From contig OX359196.1 of NCBI GenBank assembly GCA_947172415.1, positions 7,131,901 to 7,195,900 on the forward strand: a stretch of 64,000 nt of DNA, read 5' to 3'. This DNA comes from Chondrosia reniformis. Taxonomy: Eukaryota; Porifera; Demospongiae; Chondrillida; Chondrillidae. Below are positions 1 through 17,751 of this stretch, piece after piece. Position 1 is the stretch's first letter; each line of letters starts with the position of its first letter. The notes beneath the pieces were generated by a model. The model saw only the letters and a list, made by a program, of their open reading frames with translations. It was not told the DNA's origin and made no database searches. Both the position numbers and the translations under genes were made by a program.

Positions 1-1891
1 ATAGAAATTTGGATAGTACTGTTTTATTCTCAATATGGCTTGAGTTGCAGCTTGTGTGGGTGACATGCCCTGTCGCATGCTCTCAACCACCTGGTAGGTG
101 GGTAGAAACCTCATCATTACATCACCATCACCTGTAGCAGCTGCTCCACCCGAGTCCTTGTCTACGTATGCACCAGCTCCAGCAATAGGGGAATCCCCAA
201 CACGTCTAGTATGGTAGAGATGTCAAGAAAGGAGTGCCAGAAGAAGCTAAAGTAGGCTGGCATATTTTTGGAAAAGTCAAGCTTTTAGAAGACTAAAAAA
301 GGGTGACTATTTTTTTTAAATTATAGCCCTGTCATTGCTATGCCTTGATCTGCAGTAAGTACATACCCTGGAATCTTATGAGTAGCTCCGTTAGTGGATG
401 TTCCTCCAGCTATGTTTCCCTTGGCATCAATTACAACCATACCGATGGTGTCATGATGTCTTGCATCAACTGCCTTGCTGCCAACCCTACCACCTCCGTC
501 TCTATAAGTAAAGGGGTGTGGTCATAACCAGTATTGGGATGGACCACAGTAGGTGTGTTAATAAGCTGTTGAGGACTAAACTTACATTTTCTCTTTTTGC
601 CGATGATATGGACCACAGCTTTTACGTGGGTTTGGACTCACATTCTGTCAATAGATAATAATATGTTACTTAAAAAAACATTTTTTTAATTTGGACTTAC
701 TCTTCGATAATTTGGCTGACAGTTATTTCTTTCCCAGCTTCTCCAAATTTCTCTGTTTACAATAATACTTTTCAAGTAATAGTTACATGCTCTGTCAGAT
801 ACAATTTGTCACTTCTAACTCACAATGATTTGTTGGTAGTCAAATTGGCACTTGTGAATCCCATTTCTATGGCAAACCTATTTGCTGGAAACACAGAGAT
901 TGAACTGTCAACAAAAATATACATTACATCATAAATAGTCTAAAACAGATCACTTTCCTTTCAACTATCACAAGTACGAACTAAGAAAAAATACAATTTG
1001 ATAAATTTTACAATACAGGAAACCCCCCATAACTTTTATTTGCAAAAAAAGCAATAAGTAAATCATATGTGAATAATTACAAATATATATTTAAGGCTTA
1101 CCCTTTTCTCCAACTAGAAGAGTGTGATTGGAGTATTCCATGACAGCTCTGGCCACTGATATTGCTTGCTTCACTCCAGTCAAACACCCAACTGATCCAA
1201 CATCGTGAGTCATTCTAAGACCACAAAGAGAAGGAATGGCTCTCCTTAGAGAGACGCAAGACCTGCACGTGGCTGTTCAAACAAACCCATCCATGATCAT
1301 TGCATCCAGTGTAGTATTTCCCTCCTCATCCGGACTGAACAGAATAGATACCATAATACGAATACATTACTATGCCACTAACAAGTAGGTAAATTACAAA
1401 TCTGTAGCCAATGAAATAGGTTGTTGACATATATTATACAAATGACTTATTTTTCAAGAAGATTAGGTAGTACATTCATATCTATACGTACCTTCCTCCG
1501 AATCCCACGGAACCGTCACACTGCAGCGCTTCGCACGCGGTACACCCAACCTCAATAGCGTCCAAATAGGATCCTCCGGTCGTTAGAGATTCAACAGCTG
1601 CATATGTATATATTTTTATCACTTGATCAAATCAAAATTTACGCTATCTGTATAGTATATGATTACCTTAGTATATTGTAACTTGCACTGTATATACTAT
1701 AGATAGTGTATATATTCATCACTATATACGTACGTCACTTCCTAGGTTTTCAGATCAAGACAGGCATACAAGCACTTACCTGCTTCTGTAGCTTTTGAAA
1801 AGGGCCAAGTGTTGATGACCACTGGTAGGAGGTCCTGGGACCCTACCCCAGGGACAAGATGTACATGTAGCAGACACAAAATGGCTAGCAT
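1..1891 (-). CDS. AGA: Aspartylglucosaminidase (N4-(beta-N-acetylglucosaminyl)-L-asparaginase), 3' end cut by window
   Basis: Lysosomal Ntn-hydrolase that cleaves the GlcNAc-Asn bond of N-linked glycoproteins. The start at 1891 gives a short hydrophobic signal peptide ([18 protein letters not shown]) followed by the mature-chain hallmark [16 protein letters not shown]. Exons with clean GT/AG edges, in transcript order: 1891-1780, 1597-1492, 1334-1287, 1214-1102, 884-834, 752-701, 644 to about 590, 501-367, and 205 running off the window. The autoproteolysis/catalytic motif [11 protein letters not shown], whose Thr is the nucleophile of the mature beta chain, is near 420-460. The later [11 protein letters not shown] and [15 protein letters not shown] motifs also match the family. 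The extreme C-terminus is outside the window. Phases join correctly at every junction checked, so this looks like an intact gene. Its start is only 85 bp downstream of the neighbouring PDZD8-like stop, on the same strand. Confidence 0.93.
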
Positions 1892-1976
1892 GATGTGGTG
1901 ATATTGATTGCGCAATACACATGCCACAACAATATTATTGTCAAAAATAATTTTAATTATATGTTCTTGAAGCAAC

Positions 1977-4900
1977 TCAATTCAACTCTTTCCTGAAATT
2001 TTCCTGTAAATACATTGGCAGAATATAGTAACAGTCAACCAAAGAGGGAGTGAATACACTCACAATTTCTTGAATATAGTAATTTCGAGTTTGTATGTCT
2101 TCTTTATCTGTTTCACCAAAATCTTTTTCTAGCTTTGTCAAAATGTTTTCCAACTTGGATTTCTCTGTTGCTGTCTCTTCACCTGACTGTGTTACAACAA
2201 GCAATAAGCATGTACATCTATACATGTTTATGTGGTAGGAGAAAGCGGTATATCCTACTAAAGGTTGGTACGTACCTCATTATCAAGTTGATTATCAGTT
2301 TCTACTCTCTTTAAGTCTGGTAGTGTAGGTACATTTCTCCTGCATGGTAACCATGGTAACAACTGAGCAGGGATGCAGGTCTAGTAACCAACTCACCCAA
2401 CACACTTGACTTGTTTCATGGAGTACGACATACATTTCTTGTCACAAAGCATGCCACACTTCTCACATTGAAACACCTTATTGTTTTTGATCTATAAGTG
2501 TAGCAGACCAGGATAACAGGTTCAACATCTCTGCTTAGAATTACCTTCTTGTGACAGATTGAGCAATATCGAGGTGCATCTTTGGCTGACTGGAACTGTT
2601 GAAAGCTATGTTTGGAGGATGACGGAAGTTCAGCCGCCCGAGGTATACTACACAATGACAGATCTACTCAATACATAGGACACTGAATTAATAGCTGATA
2701 AAAGACTTTAGAGTGGGCATACCCGCTCATACTAACCCACCCACAACAGGAAAATATAACAATATAACAATTTTGTGACTCTGTGTAGTATTTTATTAGT
2801 CCCACCTAAAAGTTTTCTCTTGAGAAGTGGTTCTCTACAATACAAATGACATTCATAAAGGTGTAACACTGATGTGTTGAGGTAAGTTTCCTTACTTGAG
2901 CCTCCTTTCTTTGCTTAGGATTGGAAGGAATGAAGTGGAAAGCCATTAAAACCTCTCCAGGGAAGAAGGACAGATCTTTCAATTCTGAAGGCAATCTAAT
3001 GTTTGCTGGAAATTGTCCAATTACTTCAGAGTGACCTTTCTGAGAGCGAGTGTCAGTACTAAGGATATATGTATGACACATGTACATGTGAGCTTAATAA
3101 TTAATTGGCTCAAAAAGATAGGAACACGGCATGAACATATAATATAGTGGAAATTATTAGACATGCTGATCTGTTATTAAATTCGGTAAATTATTAGGAC
3201 TTTTAACACACGTCTAAGATACCTGAAGAAGCCCGAGAAGGGTGAAACGTTGTAGTGATTATTTTTGAAGTGAATTAATCAAAGACGTGTGTTAAAAGTC
3301 CTAATAATTTACCGAATTTAATAATGAACATATAATGTGTACGTTTATGCTCCCAATTCTTTATAGTCAGTATCAAATATCTTATATATACTGCATGTTT
3401 GACTAAACAAATATGAATTATATAATGTTCAGGCATCACTACACTTACGTACATCATGTTATGAAGGGCATCAGAGGAAGTGAGAATATATCTCTGGTGG
3501 TGCAGTCCACTGCTGGTTAACACACAAGTCAAGGACAAGTCATTAAGTCTCATAGAAACCTGTGACACACATGGTATACACGTAGGTGCCAGCCTTTGCC
3601 AACATTTACTTATGTATTTGTCCTAATAAACTAGATCTTACTGAACCCATTAGAATGTCCTTTCTGGTACCCTTTCTCTGAGCCCAAATATGGAGATCCA
3701 GGCAGGTATCCTCTGGTTTTATAACAAAGGAAAATGGTCCTTTCCACCAAAAGGACTGTACATACATATTTATATTATTACAACATGTTACTATATATAT
3801 GTACTGTAGCTAAACTCACCCTTTCAATATGTTGGAAAATTGTTTGGAAATATTTTTTGCCATTAACCATAAAGCATACAGGATCACTATCTCTAGTAGA
3901 TTCTCCTTCAGGAAATGAACACATACTATCTCAGCTAAATGCTATCATAATAACAGCTCATGGATTTACAAAGAACAATAATTATACACATTATTTCATC
4001 ACCAGTATTTCAATTTTACAGAAATATATTATTACCTTTGCCATCTTCTTGATCAGCTACTAAGCCTACGTTCTTAGGTATAGGCTCAGGAGAAACATTG
4101 GAAGGAGGCTTCAAGAAGTGGAACACAATCAATTTAGGTTCTCCAGATAAAATCCTTTCCAGTATCTTGTTAGCATCTTGAACTGTTGAAATTTTGAAGG
4201 TATTAATGCTCTCTAATATAAAACCCTGAACAATCATAATCAGATGCTAGCAGCCATTACCCGGCATGGCATGACAATATACGTACCACTTGAATATAAG
4301 AGTTTTCTTGAGCAACACTAGAAACAGATATCATTCTTAAACGGTCCTCTTTGAAAGTCAAATAAATTTCCTGTAGCTTGAGATTTAATATTCCTAAAAC
4401 ATTTGAATAATAGTATATCAATATATTGGTTTGTATGAATATTATGCCTTACAAATACTGTATATGCTCACTTTCTAAATCACATGATTCATCATAAGGC
4501 TTCTCTGGGAACTCAAATTTGACATCTTTGCGTAGCCATCTTGTGATGGAGCTGCTGTGAGCATGTTTGTCAATAGCTGAATCTATCATGGGTTGAACCG
4601 ATTGGCTAACAGCATGATGTACCAGCTGTCACTATAGATGGTCTATGGTTACCTATGGAGAGAGTGCAGTAGGCATTATCCAGTAGTGGGACGTAAGGTA
4701 ACTTCTCCAGTTGAATCAGATTGATATTTAGTGTTCCTGCTGAAATGGAGTTTCCACCATAACTCACCTATATAGAAGGAATGTAAGGCATCACAGGTAT
4801 ATACAGTATAGGATGTTTTTGTAATAAATTGTGCTTATATATAAATGTGAAACTTTTGTTTTACCTTTCATATTGTGTACTTTATAGGGTAGATAAATGT

Positions 4901-6500
4901 ATGTATATTCATATAGGTTTATTGTAGCTCAACTCTGCATGCACGAGAATGCTTACTGTTGGCACAGGATTAAGAGGATCCTTTTTTGGTAGAAAAGGCT
5001 TAAATCTAGCTTTGCGATTTGGCAGGGTATGTTTCTTGCGAATAGTTCGATGAATCTATTTCAAAAATAAAAAAGTGTAAAAAACAGTGCTAAAAAGGAA
5101 AATATATACCATAATCTCACACTCATTTCAATAAAGCCAGCCAAATATGAGATGTTCCTTCTCTCAACTTCAGCAGTGACTGTAAGATCAATCAGTGGAG
5201 CTGGTTCCTGCATGGTTATAGTAAAGTTGGTGAAGGTCTAAAATAAGAAGCAACTGAGCAGAAAGTATCTGTTCCTATTCTGTTTTATCATCTACTGTAG
5301 CTTACAGGCAGAAAGGAGAAGGACCAGTGAGTGAAAGGATCCTTTGTAAACTTTAGTACAACTCGTCCTCTGACATTATTTACTCTAATAACCACCACTG
5401 CTGATTTGTTGAAGAGAAGGTTAGCATCAATGGCAAGCTCAAACCCTCCACTTCAAGAAAAATAATATATGTCATCAAAATGACACTCCTGGTTTACTTA
5501 CGTATATTGTATATATAACACACCACTTAAATCTGTAGGATGTCTATATACACATCCATATACAGTCACTTACCCGTACTCAATGTCCAACAATAGATCT
5601 AGTTCCTGAAACAAATATTAAATAATAATAATATACATAATTGTGCATGTATGTAAATAACCATTGCATCATCAATCTGCTTATTACAAATATACGGAGT
5701 GTACATTACTTTAACTTGATTATTTGGAGTGAGAGCTTTATTCAGAATTTTCACACTGTTGACCTCAGGTAGAGAAGTTCCCAAGGTATAATCGCTCACC
5801 TAATAAGATAGTCTAAAATACATAAATGTATGAATGTTGATACTGTATGGCATCCTTAACTGTGAGGTCCTTTGCAACTTTTCCAACCGCTTTGGCTAGT
5901 AGTTCAGTAAGTTCCTTTTGGATTTTCTTCATAACCACCCTGAGTGTGACAACAGAATAGACAACATTGTCAACCAAAACCTTACAGAACATTAGCAAGA
6001 AGGGATATAAGTATATTAGGTTATATATTTAGTTAGTAGTTAGTATATATTAGGTATGTACAGTACTAATAGGTACGTATGTATATACGTATGAGGAGTC
6101 CAAGTGATAATCAAACCACAAGTATAGTCAGAGATAAATATCACAATAAGGAGAAACAAGTGGGAATCAAACCCAGGACAACTGGTTTTGACATCAGTGC
6201 TCTACCACTGAGTTAAAATTGCCACAGAAATGCTCCATTCATGCCTTCCTTTGTACTAACTACAATCTAGAAAATTAATTTAATTCAGATAATAACAATT
6301 CTTTTTAGGCATTCAAAGGTATATTCTGTATACATATGTATGTATGTCTTGTCTTCGATTGCAGTTTCCATTTTATAAGTATTGAATAGTGTGACTTTAA
6401 ACCAAAAAACTCACTGTTTTGCCTCAATAGAGTCCCTCCACTCATCAAATAAAAAGGAGAGTGCTAGATTGAACCATATACATGTCTCTGGATCCTCCAT
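1977..6500 (-). CDS. PDZD8: PDZD8-like SMP/PDZ/C1-domain lipid-transfer protein (main exon block)
   Basis: PDZD8 is an ER-anchored SMP-domain protein that moves lipids at ER contact sites with mitochondria and late endosomes. The SMP domain is recognisable in small exons between about 6500 and 4950: CIWFNLALSFLFDEWRD (6415-6500), VVMKKIQKELTELLAKAVGK (from 5939), YGGFELAIDANLLFNKSAVV, FTHWSFSF and IRKKHTLPNRKARFKPFLP. These track the vertebrate PDZD8 order closely. A PDZ-like segment follows (QGFILESINTFKIS, about 4060-4240). Next is a C1-type zinc finger with YCSICHKK and a following C-x2-C...C-x2-C-like exon (about 2410-2620). The C-terminal helical tail ends at the stop at 1977. The 6415-6500 exon joins the next in phase (CA|G, giving Gln). 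The ATG at 6500 may be internal; a probable N-terminal anchor exon is listed separately at 11243-11464. The middle exons were not all resolved. Confidence 0.82.
3144..3336. mobile_element. Foldback MITE-like element with perfect 42-bp inverted repeat and 13-bp flanking repeats
   Basis: Positions 3174-3215 are the exact reverse complement of 3283-3324 (42 of 42 bases), around a 67-bp centre. The 13-mer ATGAACATATAAT occurs directly before the element (3131-3143) and again at its right edge (3324-3336), as expected of a target-site duplication. The insert would be about 180 bp, with roughly 30 bp on the left outside the inverted repeat. It lies in an intron of the PDZD8-like gene. The centre carries a GAAG-CCCGAG-GAAACGTTG module seen at four other loci in the window. 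Confidence 0.8.
6103..6223 (-). mobile_element. tRNA-derived SINE, near-complete copy
   Basis: Read on the - strand, the element begins with a tRNA-like head. It has an A-box-like TAACTCAGTGGTAGAGCA and a B-box-like GGGTTTGATTCCC about 30 bp later. A body of about 50 bp follows, ending in ACTTGTGGTTTGATTATCAC. The same head, body and tail order occurs on the + strand near 19418-19546. It is not a functional tRNA: the acceptor stem is not closed and no cloverleaf 3' half follows. Confidence 0.75.
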
Positions 6501-6943
6501 TTTCTCTGATACCACTTTGAGCAAGCACTATTACATAAACAAGTTAAACATGAATCATATCAATGCATGATATGATGTTATTATTGTGTATTCTACTTTC
6601 TTGACCTTGTTTATCTCTTTGATATCTCAGAGGAAGTGAATATTTCAAAATGGCTGCTATTTTGAGTACTAGTCATAAATATTTGTAAAATATTTTTTTA
6701 TTCTAACTATAAAATCGAAAGTTAATTGTATCAAACATCTTTTATTTCTTTAGTATTATACTAAAATATGCAAGAGCCAAACATAAAAATCAGTATTTTA
6801 CAGGTTACACAGAGTTGTAGTGGATTTGCATATTCCACTCAAACACTACTATACAGCAGATCAAGCTAGGACATTTTAAGTACAAATTTGGTTCACAGTT
6901 ACATTTTTAGTATCCAAAATTTAAAGCTGTCTGCAAGCTATGA

Positions 6944-9900
6944 CTAAATGGTGTTATTCTCCTCCTTCAGTGTTGGTGTAGGTTCATGTGGTGAACAGTG
7001 TTCTTCATCACTTTGACTACTACCGCTATCAGTGTCTTCCCCTTCATTGTCATCACCATGGCGACTGTTTAATTTGATTTCCATCAGTTGAAGGAAGGGA
7101 TACTGAGCCACAGATTCTCTGACAGACGTAATGCTATACCCTTCTGCTGTATGAAGGCTATGTCTGCGCTCTCTGAACCTGGTCCTATTCTTAATCCTCC
7201 TGTACACAGGTACCATTGCCTTAACACAGGTGCTAATGGGCAGCGGGCAGGGTGAGTACTCACATACATGAAAGACAACAATACAAAGAAACTCAACCAA
7301 TGCTATACTGATGCAGAGATGAGCTACCAAAGGTTTCATCACATGACTACCTTGTTCAGTAACCTCGGCATACAGGGAAACACCACTTATGATTACCAGA
7401 TTAACTGTAAAGGAAATATCCAGTAGGTTAATCAATAGTCCTCTTGTTTGAACACTGCAAATGTGAGACAGTCTTTCATGTTTCCATAAATTCTGGATTT
7501 GTAGTTCACGGAAAGGCTTAAAGTATATTTGAATGCAAAATATGGTAAGCATTATGATGGTGAGTGCAATAAGAATTTCATTATCGTCCAGGTATATCTG
7601 CATGATGACACATACTATCCGAATCAACAGTCTCATGCCAACCCACCAGCCGAGTCGTTTCTTAAAAGGACCATAAATGACATCCAAAAAATTAACAAAC
7701 CAAGCATTACTGATACATCTGCGTAATAAGTCTCCAAAGGTCAGTACAAGCGTTACTGGAATGAGAAACAGCAAAGCAAAAACTACTGCAATTACTCCAA
7801 TTATAATATGTTTTCCCTCAAAATACTTCAACTCGCCATTGAACAGCCAAACGTAACTTGATTCAATGCTACTATCTCTCAGTACTGTCACTACTGACAG
7901 ACTAAGACTGTTTACTACAGAAGTGGTTACCTTAGCAACACCAAGCAGTATCACAGTAGCCAATACAGGTACAATACGTCTACCGATTAAATTGTGAATC
8001 TTTGTCATGTTAATAAAACGAGGAAGAATTCCTGCCAGAGGCAGAAATAAAAAGAGATATAGTGGAACAACAAAGGTAAGGAGGCTCTTTTCTAGTTGGT
8101 CCATTCCATCGTAAAAACACCAGGATCCAGGCATATAGAAATTAAGCATGTCCACTATTCTAGAGGCTGTACTATCGGGCTGAAAGAAAATGTCAGAATA
8201 GATAAAGAGAATATTAACATAAAATAAGAACCCATTAATAGTTCCTCCTTTGACTGTCAGATTTAGGCAGAAGAGGGTTATCACAAGCAGTGGTCCAGAT
8301 AGGACAAAAGAGACAAAAGGAAAGAGCCACAGTAGATGACCTTTGCAGATACTACATTGATTTGATCCCAGGACAGAGCTGAAGCCCGATTTGCACTCGC
8401 CACAGAGGGTTCCTGTGTGGTTATCCTCACATTGGTCATCAGTGTAACTGGATCCTAGGGTAGTTACACTTTTGTGGTACCTACATAAACCTGGGAAGCA
8501 GTATGGACTAAACTTAAAGTAGGAGGAGCCATTGCCATTCTGGTCTTCAACAGCTTCTATCCAGTACTTCTTGGGAGCAGAATAGACAACAATACCATTA
8601 GAAAGGTTGCATGAGATGGACTGTTTGATTAGCTCCTCATGACAGATACATTCCACGCCAAGACTTCCAAAGCAAACATGTTTGGCTACTGTTCTTCTGA
8701 TAAAACCAGGAGGACAGAAACTATAAACAACGTGACTTAGATTTAGAACAGATTCTTTCAGAAAAACTGACCACATTGTGTCACCATTGATCCTCTCTGT
8801 AACAGAGCCAAGTGCAACTACTTCTGTGATATTTGGAGAACAGTGCGTAATGCGACATTTTAATATTTCCAAACAAATGTCATGTGAAAGGGTACTGACT
8901 TGATAAGCTAATGAAACGTAATCAGGGTTCTTGTGTTGAATAACATGTTTTATAAACAAGAGTGCTGTAACGGAACTATTTTTTTCTCCTTTAGCTATAA
9001 ATCCATGCTGGTAGCAATCAGTAGGGTAATATTTAAAATGTTTGTCCATTGAAGTTCCACATTTAATATTATATGATTCATTCTTGTCAATTTGGTTACA
9101 AAAACATAGTTCAGTAGGATCGGATGAAATGCTATGATAGGACTCATTAGGAAGCTGAAATACATGATTAAAAACTATTTCTGCATTTTCCTGATTATGA
9201 AAGCTAGTATTCAAATGGCAGGTTTCTCTTCCTGTATTGTATATGTCATTACCACTAAGTGAAGCAAAATTATGTGACAACTTTACTGCCACAGTTAACT
9301 CTGAGAGTGAAGTCTTACTTAAGAAACAGCCATTACTGTTTATAAACTGGAAGAAGCAATTAGGATATTTTGATTTTGCATCCACAAATATACCCCCACC
9401 GGCATTAGATACTGAATTGTTACTAATGATAAGATTCGTACCATTCAGAAACCTCAACTGGGATTTTCCCTTTAATTGTAGGCCACCACCAAATGTGTGT
9501 TCTTCTCTTAGTTTTCCATTACACATTATCAAACTGTCTCCATGAATCTCAATAAAACTGTCATGAAGTAATACAGCTGATTCACTATTTTCAACAATTT
9601 TATTTCCATTTCCTAACTGAAAACGCAAATTAGTCAAGTTGACAAAGCTCAAGCTAGCTGAATTAGTTGAAAATGGGGAGAGCTGCAGTTTAGACATAAA
9701 GAATTCTGCATTTTTCAAAACTTCATTCTCTTGAAATACAATGAGCAACTTGCAAGAAACAAAACCTGACTCACAAGGCTCAGGGATCTCATCAGCATAT
9801 AGTACACTACCTGTCTCAGCAGCACTGTTGTTTCTAAAATGGTTACCCCTAACAACAATGGTCATTTTAATCGGAACTTTATGGCAACAGCTGTTTATAT

Positions 9901-10969
9901 AATAAATTAATAGTCCACATCCAGTATCACATTGAAAGTCTGAAAAATTATTTTTTCCAATATTCAGTAAATCTTGGGTTGGCTTCTTACTGAGTTTTTC
10001 AAAATTTGGGTAAATTATAAGGGTTATCCCTCCACCAAAATGTGAAAAAAAGTGAAAGGATCCAATAAACTTACATCCCAATATATTCACTGTAATATTG
10101 GGGATTCCCCCATACTTGAGGAGTATGGCTCTTGGAGACTGAAAGGTACTGCCTAGGATGTTAATCTCCATTTGCTCTGAACCAATAGGAAGGTAGGTAT
10201 TAATCTCAAAAAAAGCATTTCCGTACCAAGCTGGACTGTATACCTCATTCTTAGTAAAATTAAAATTAAGAGGACCTCTATTCAGATATAACTTTATCCA
10301 TGTGGACAGTTCATTCTTGTAACTTGATTTTGCAGCACTAGAGAATTTTGATCTGTTAATAATATATTGACCAGAAGCAAATGCTATTGCTATGGCTAAA
10401 TACCTTGTAGTGATATTTTCTAGACGAATATTCTTAGTGTAAGCAACTAGAAATCTTTCAACTTTGAAGCAACCTTGTATGTCTCTAAAATACTCATAGT
10501 TCGGTAGAGTCTTGGGTATATTTTCAATATTATCAAGGAGATCATGGCATATTTTCTTAATTTCTGCATCAGATAAAGCGGTGTTTTGAACTACCGTAGA
10601 CCTTGTGAATATCAGTTTAAGATTTTGTATAGATACATTAGAGGAGTTATAGATCACAATGCCTCCCTTATCAAAGTACAGGGTGCTGCACTTGTGATTA
10701 AGCTGACTATCGTCACCTGTGAGAGTAATATTATGTGTGTTGTTCAGGAAGATGGTACCATCTACTGGTAAAGTATGCTTTCCACACTGAAAGATCCACT
10801 TTGAATTCGGTATTGAAATTTTACCATTTAGGTATTCACTTAGCTGTAGGGAGTAATTGTAACTGGAAGAGTTTTTCCCATCAGCACTTGCCTTCACAAA
10901 GAATGTTTCACAGTAACCAAGACCAAATAACTGAGTGATAACTATTAACAATCTTAGTCCTGCTTCCAT
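6944..10969 (-). CDS. Large intronless receptor-like membrane protein (signal peptide, beta-helix-like ectodomain, multi-pass C-terminus)
   Basis: One uninterrupted 1341-codon frame in a region where all neighbours are cut by short introns. The N-terminus is a signal peptide (MEAGLRLLIVITQLFGLGYC). Roughly 800 residues of Asn-rich, N-glycosylation-rich sequence follow, with repeated NxTxxN-type strands (for example NVSIQNLKLIF) like right-handed beta-helix or Pmp-type surface proteins. Next comes a Cys-rich EGF-like patch (DDQCEDNHTGTLCGECKSGF...CSICKG). After that there are about eight hydrophobic segments, starting at HLLWLFPFVSFVLSGPLLVI and ending at LCISIALVEFLCIVVFHV. A basic then acidic cytosolic tail ends at 6944. 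The topology suggests a cell-surface receptor or adhesion protein, but no named family is recognised and the ligand is unknown. It lies between two exons assigned to the PDZD8-like gene on the same strand. Confidence 0.88.
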   Translation of the reverse strand: MEAGLRLLIVITQLFGLGYCETFFVKASADGKNSSSYNYSLQLSEYLNGKISIPNSKWIFQCGKHTLPVDGTIFLNNTHNITLTGDDSQLNHKCSTLYFDKGGIVIYNSSNVSIQNLKLIFTRSTVVQNTALSDAEIKKICHDLLDNIENIPKTLPNYEYFRDIQGCFKVERFLVAYTKNIRLENITTRYLAIAIAFASGQYIINRSKFSSAAKSSYKNELSTWIKLYLNRGPLNFNFTKNEVYSPAWYGNAFFEINTYLPIGSEQMEINILGSTFQSPRAILLKYGGIPNITVNILGCKFIGSFHFFSHFGGGITLIIYPNFEKLSKKPTQDLLNIGKNNFSDFQCDTGCGLLIYYINSCCHKVPIKMTIVVRGNHFRNNSAAETGSVLYADEIPEPCESGFVSCKLLIVFQENEVLKNAEFFMSKLQLSPFSTNSASLSFVNLTNLRFQLGNGNKIVENSESAVLLHDSFIEIHGDSLIMCNGKLREEHTFGGGLQLKGKSQLRFLNGTNLIISNNSVSNAGGGIFVDAKSKYPNCFFQFINSNGCFLSKTSLSELTVAVKLSHNFASLSGNDIYNTGRETCHLNTSFHNQENAEIVFNHVFQLPNESYHSISSDPTELCFCNQIDKNESYNIKCGTSMDKHFKYYPTDCYQHGFIAKGEKNSSVTALLFIKHVIQHKNPDYVSLAYQVSTLSHDICLEILKCRITHCSPNITEVVALGSVTERINGDTMWSVFLKESVLNLSHVVYSFCPPGFIRRTVAKHVCFGSLGVECICHEELIKQSISCNLSNGIVVYSAPKKYWIEAVEDQNGNGSSYFKFSPYCFPGLCRYHKSVTTLGSSYTDDQCEDNHTGTLCGECKSGFSSVLGSNQCSICKGHLLWLFPFVSFVLSGPLLVITLFCLNLTVKGGTINGFLFYVNILFIYSDIFFQPDSTASRIVDMLNFYMPGSWCFYDGMDQLEKSLLTFVVPLYLFLFLPLAGILPRFINMTKIHNLIGRRIVPVLATVILLGVAKVTTSVVNSLSLSVVTVLRDSSIESSYVWLFNGELKYFEGKHIIIGVIAVVFALLFLIPVTLVLTFGDLLRRCISNAWFVNFLDVIYGPFKKRLGWWVGMRLLIRIVCVIMQIYLDDNEILIALTIIMLTIFCIQIYFKPFRELQIQNLWKHERLSHICSVQTRGLLINLLDISFTVNLVIISGVSLYAEVTEQGSHVMKPLVAHLCISIALVEFLCIVVFHVCEYSPCPLPISTCVKAMVPVYRRIKNRTRFRERRHSLHTAEGYSITSVRESVAQYPFLQLMEIKLNSRHGDDNEGEDTDSGSSQSDEEHCSPHEPTPTLKEENNTI

Positions 10970-11242
10970 ACTAATCTCTTAGTGAGAGCTATGGCTAGTA
11001 ATACATAAAATATATTCCTATAGAGGAGTGAATACTTTATATTGCAATGGTACGCATCTGTTATGTTGTTTTTTTAGATAGACTGAATCCGAATGAAATT
11101 TCAAAATGTTGTGTCAATACATCAATGTAATCCAATATAGATAAAACTAGCTTTCATATCCATTCAATTCCTCTATACTGTACGTACATAAACAATCGAC
11201 ACATTATACCAATCGTAATACACAGGACAACACATCTATGAC

Positions 11243-11464
11243 TTACATACGTTTAGTTACAATGTATGTCAGTTCATTATCTCTCGTATGGGTCGTTGTT
11301 GCTTGCTTGATGGAACTCACTTCGGGAAGTCGGGTTGGTTCGTAAGGACGAACCGCTCTTTTATTGTGCTGATCTACCGATTTGACACTCCAAATGTACA
11401 CGATCAGGAGGAACTCGACAACCAGGGCGAAAGCCACTCCCAACAAAAAGAAAACGACCGACAT
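11243..11464 (-). CDS. Probable N-terminal membrane-anchor exon of the PDZD8-like gene (or a separate 73-aa single-pass protein)
   Basis: The open frame starts with a strong hydrophobic helix (MSVVFFLLGVAFALVVEFLL), then a basic/polar tail. PDZD8 proteins begin with just such an ER-anchor helix, and the downstream PDZD8-like block lacks one. The frame closes at a TGA/TAA just after ACTAAACGTATGTAAGTC, which contains possible donors (C|GTATGT or AT|GTAAGT). A C|GTATGT donor is phase-compatible with an acceptor at TATCAG|AG just before the 6500 exon, giving ...VTKQKMEDPETC. In that model the 4-kb receptor gene sits inside intron 1. The alternative is an independent micro-protein ending at its own stop. 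The junction is inferred and no transcript is available. Confidence 0.5.
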   Translation of the reverse strand: MSVVFFLLGVAFALVVEFLLIVYIWSVKSVDQHNKRAVRPYEPTRLPEVSSIKQATTTHTRDNELTYIVTKRM

Positions 11465-11652
11465 GTTGTAAAATACCTGTGGGAAATCCCTATTTAGTTA
11501 CCACAGCGATACCGCACAGGTGTTCAGTGTACGTATATAGCAAAGAAACATTAAAACTATGGAATAAATTAGAACATATGTTTAAATGTGGCTACGAGTT
11601 AATGTAAGGCTAGAACTTCCAAATTCTTCAGTTGCAGGTAGCTTCAATGGAC

Positions 11653-17751
<6,099 letters not shown>

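Noticed and set aside
1..40. MITE end (ATAGTACTGTTTTATT) at the window start
   Set aside because: The bases are coding for the AGA C-terminal region ([12 protein letters not shown] on the - strand), so the resemblance to the MITE arm is coincidental.
6150..6223. A functional tRNA gene
   Set aside because: Box A and box B are recognisable but the acceptor stem does not pair, and the sequence continues into a SINE body and tail shared with another locus.
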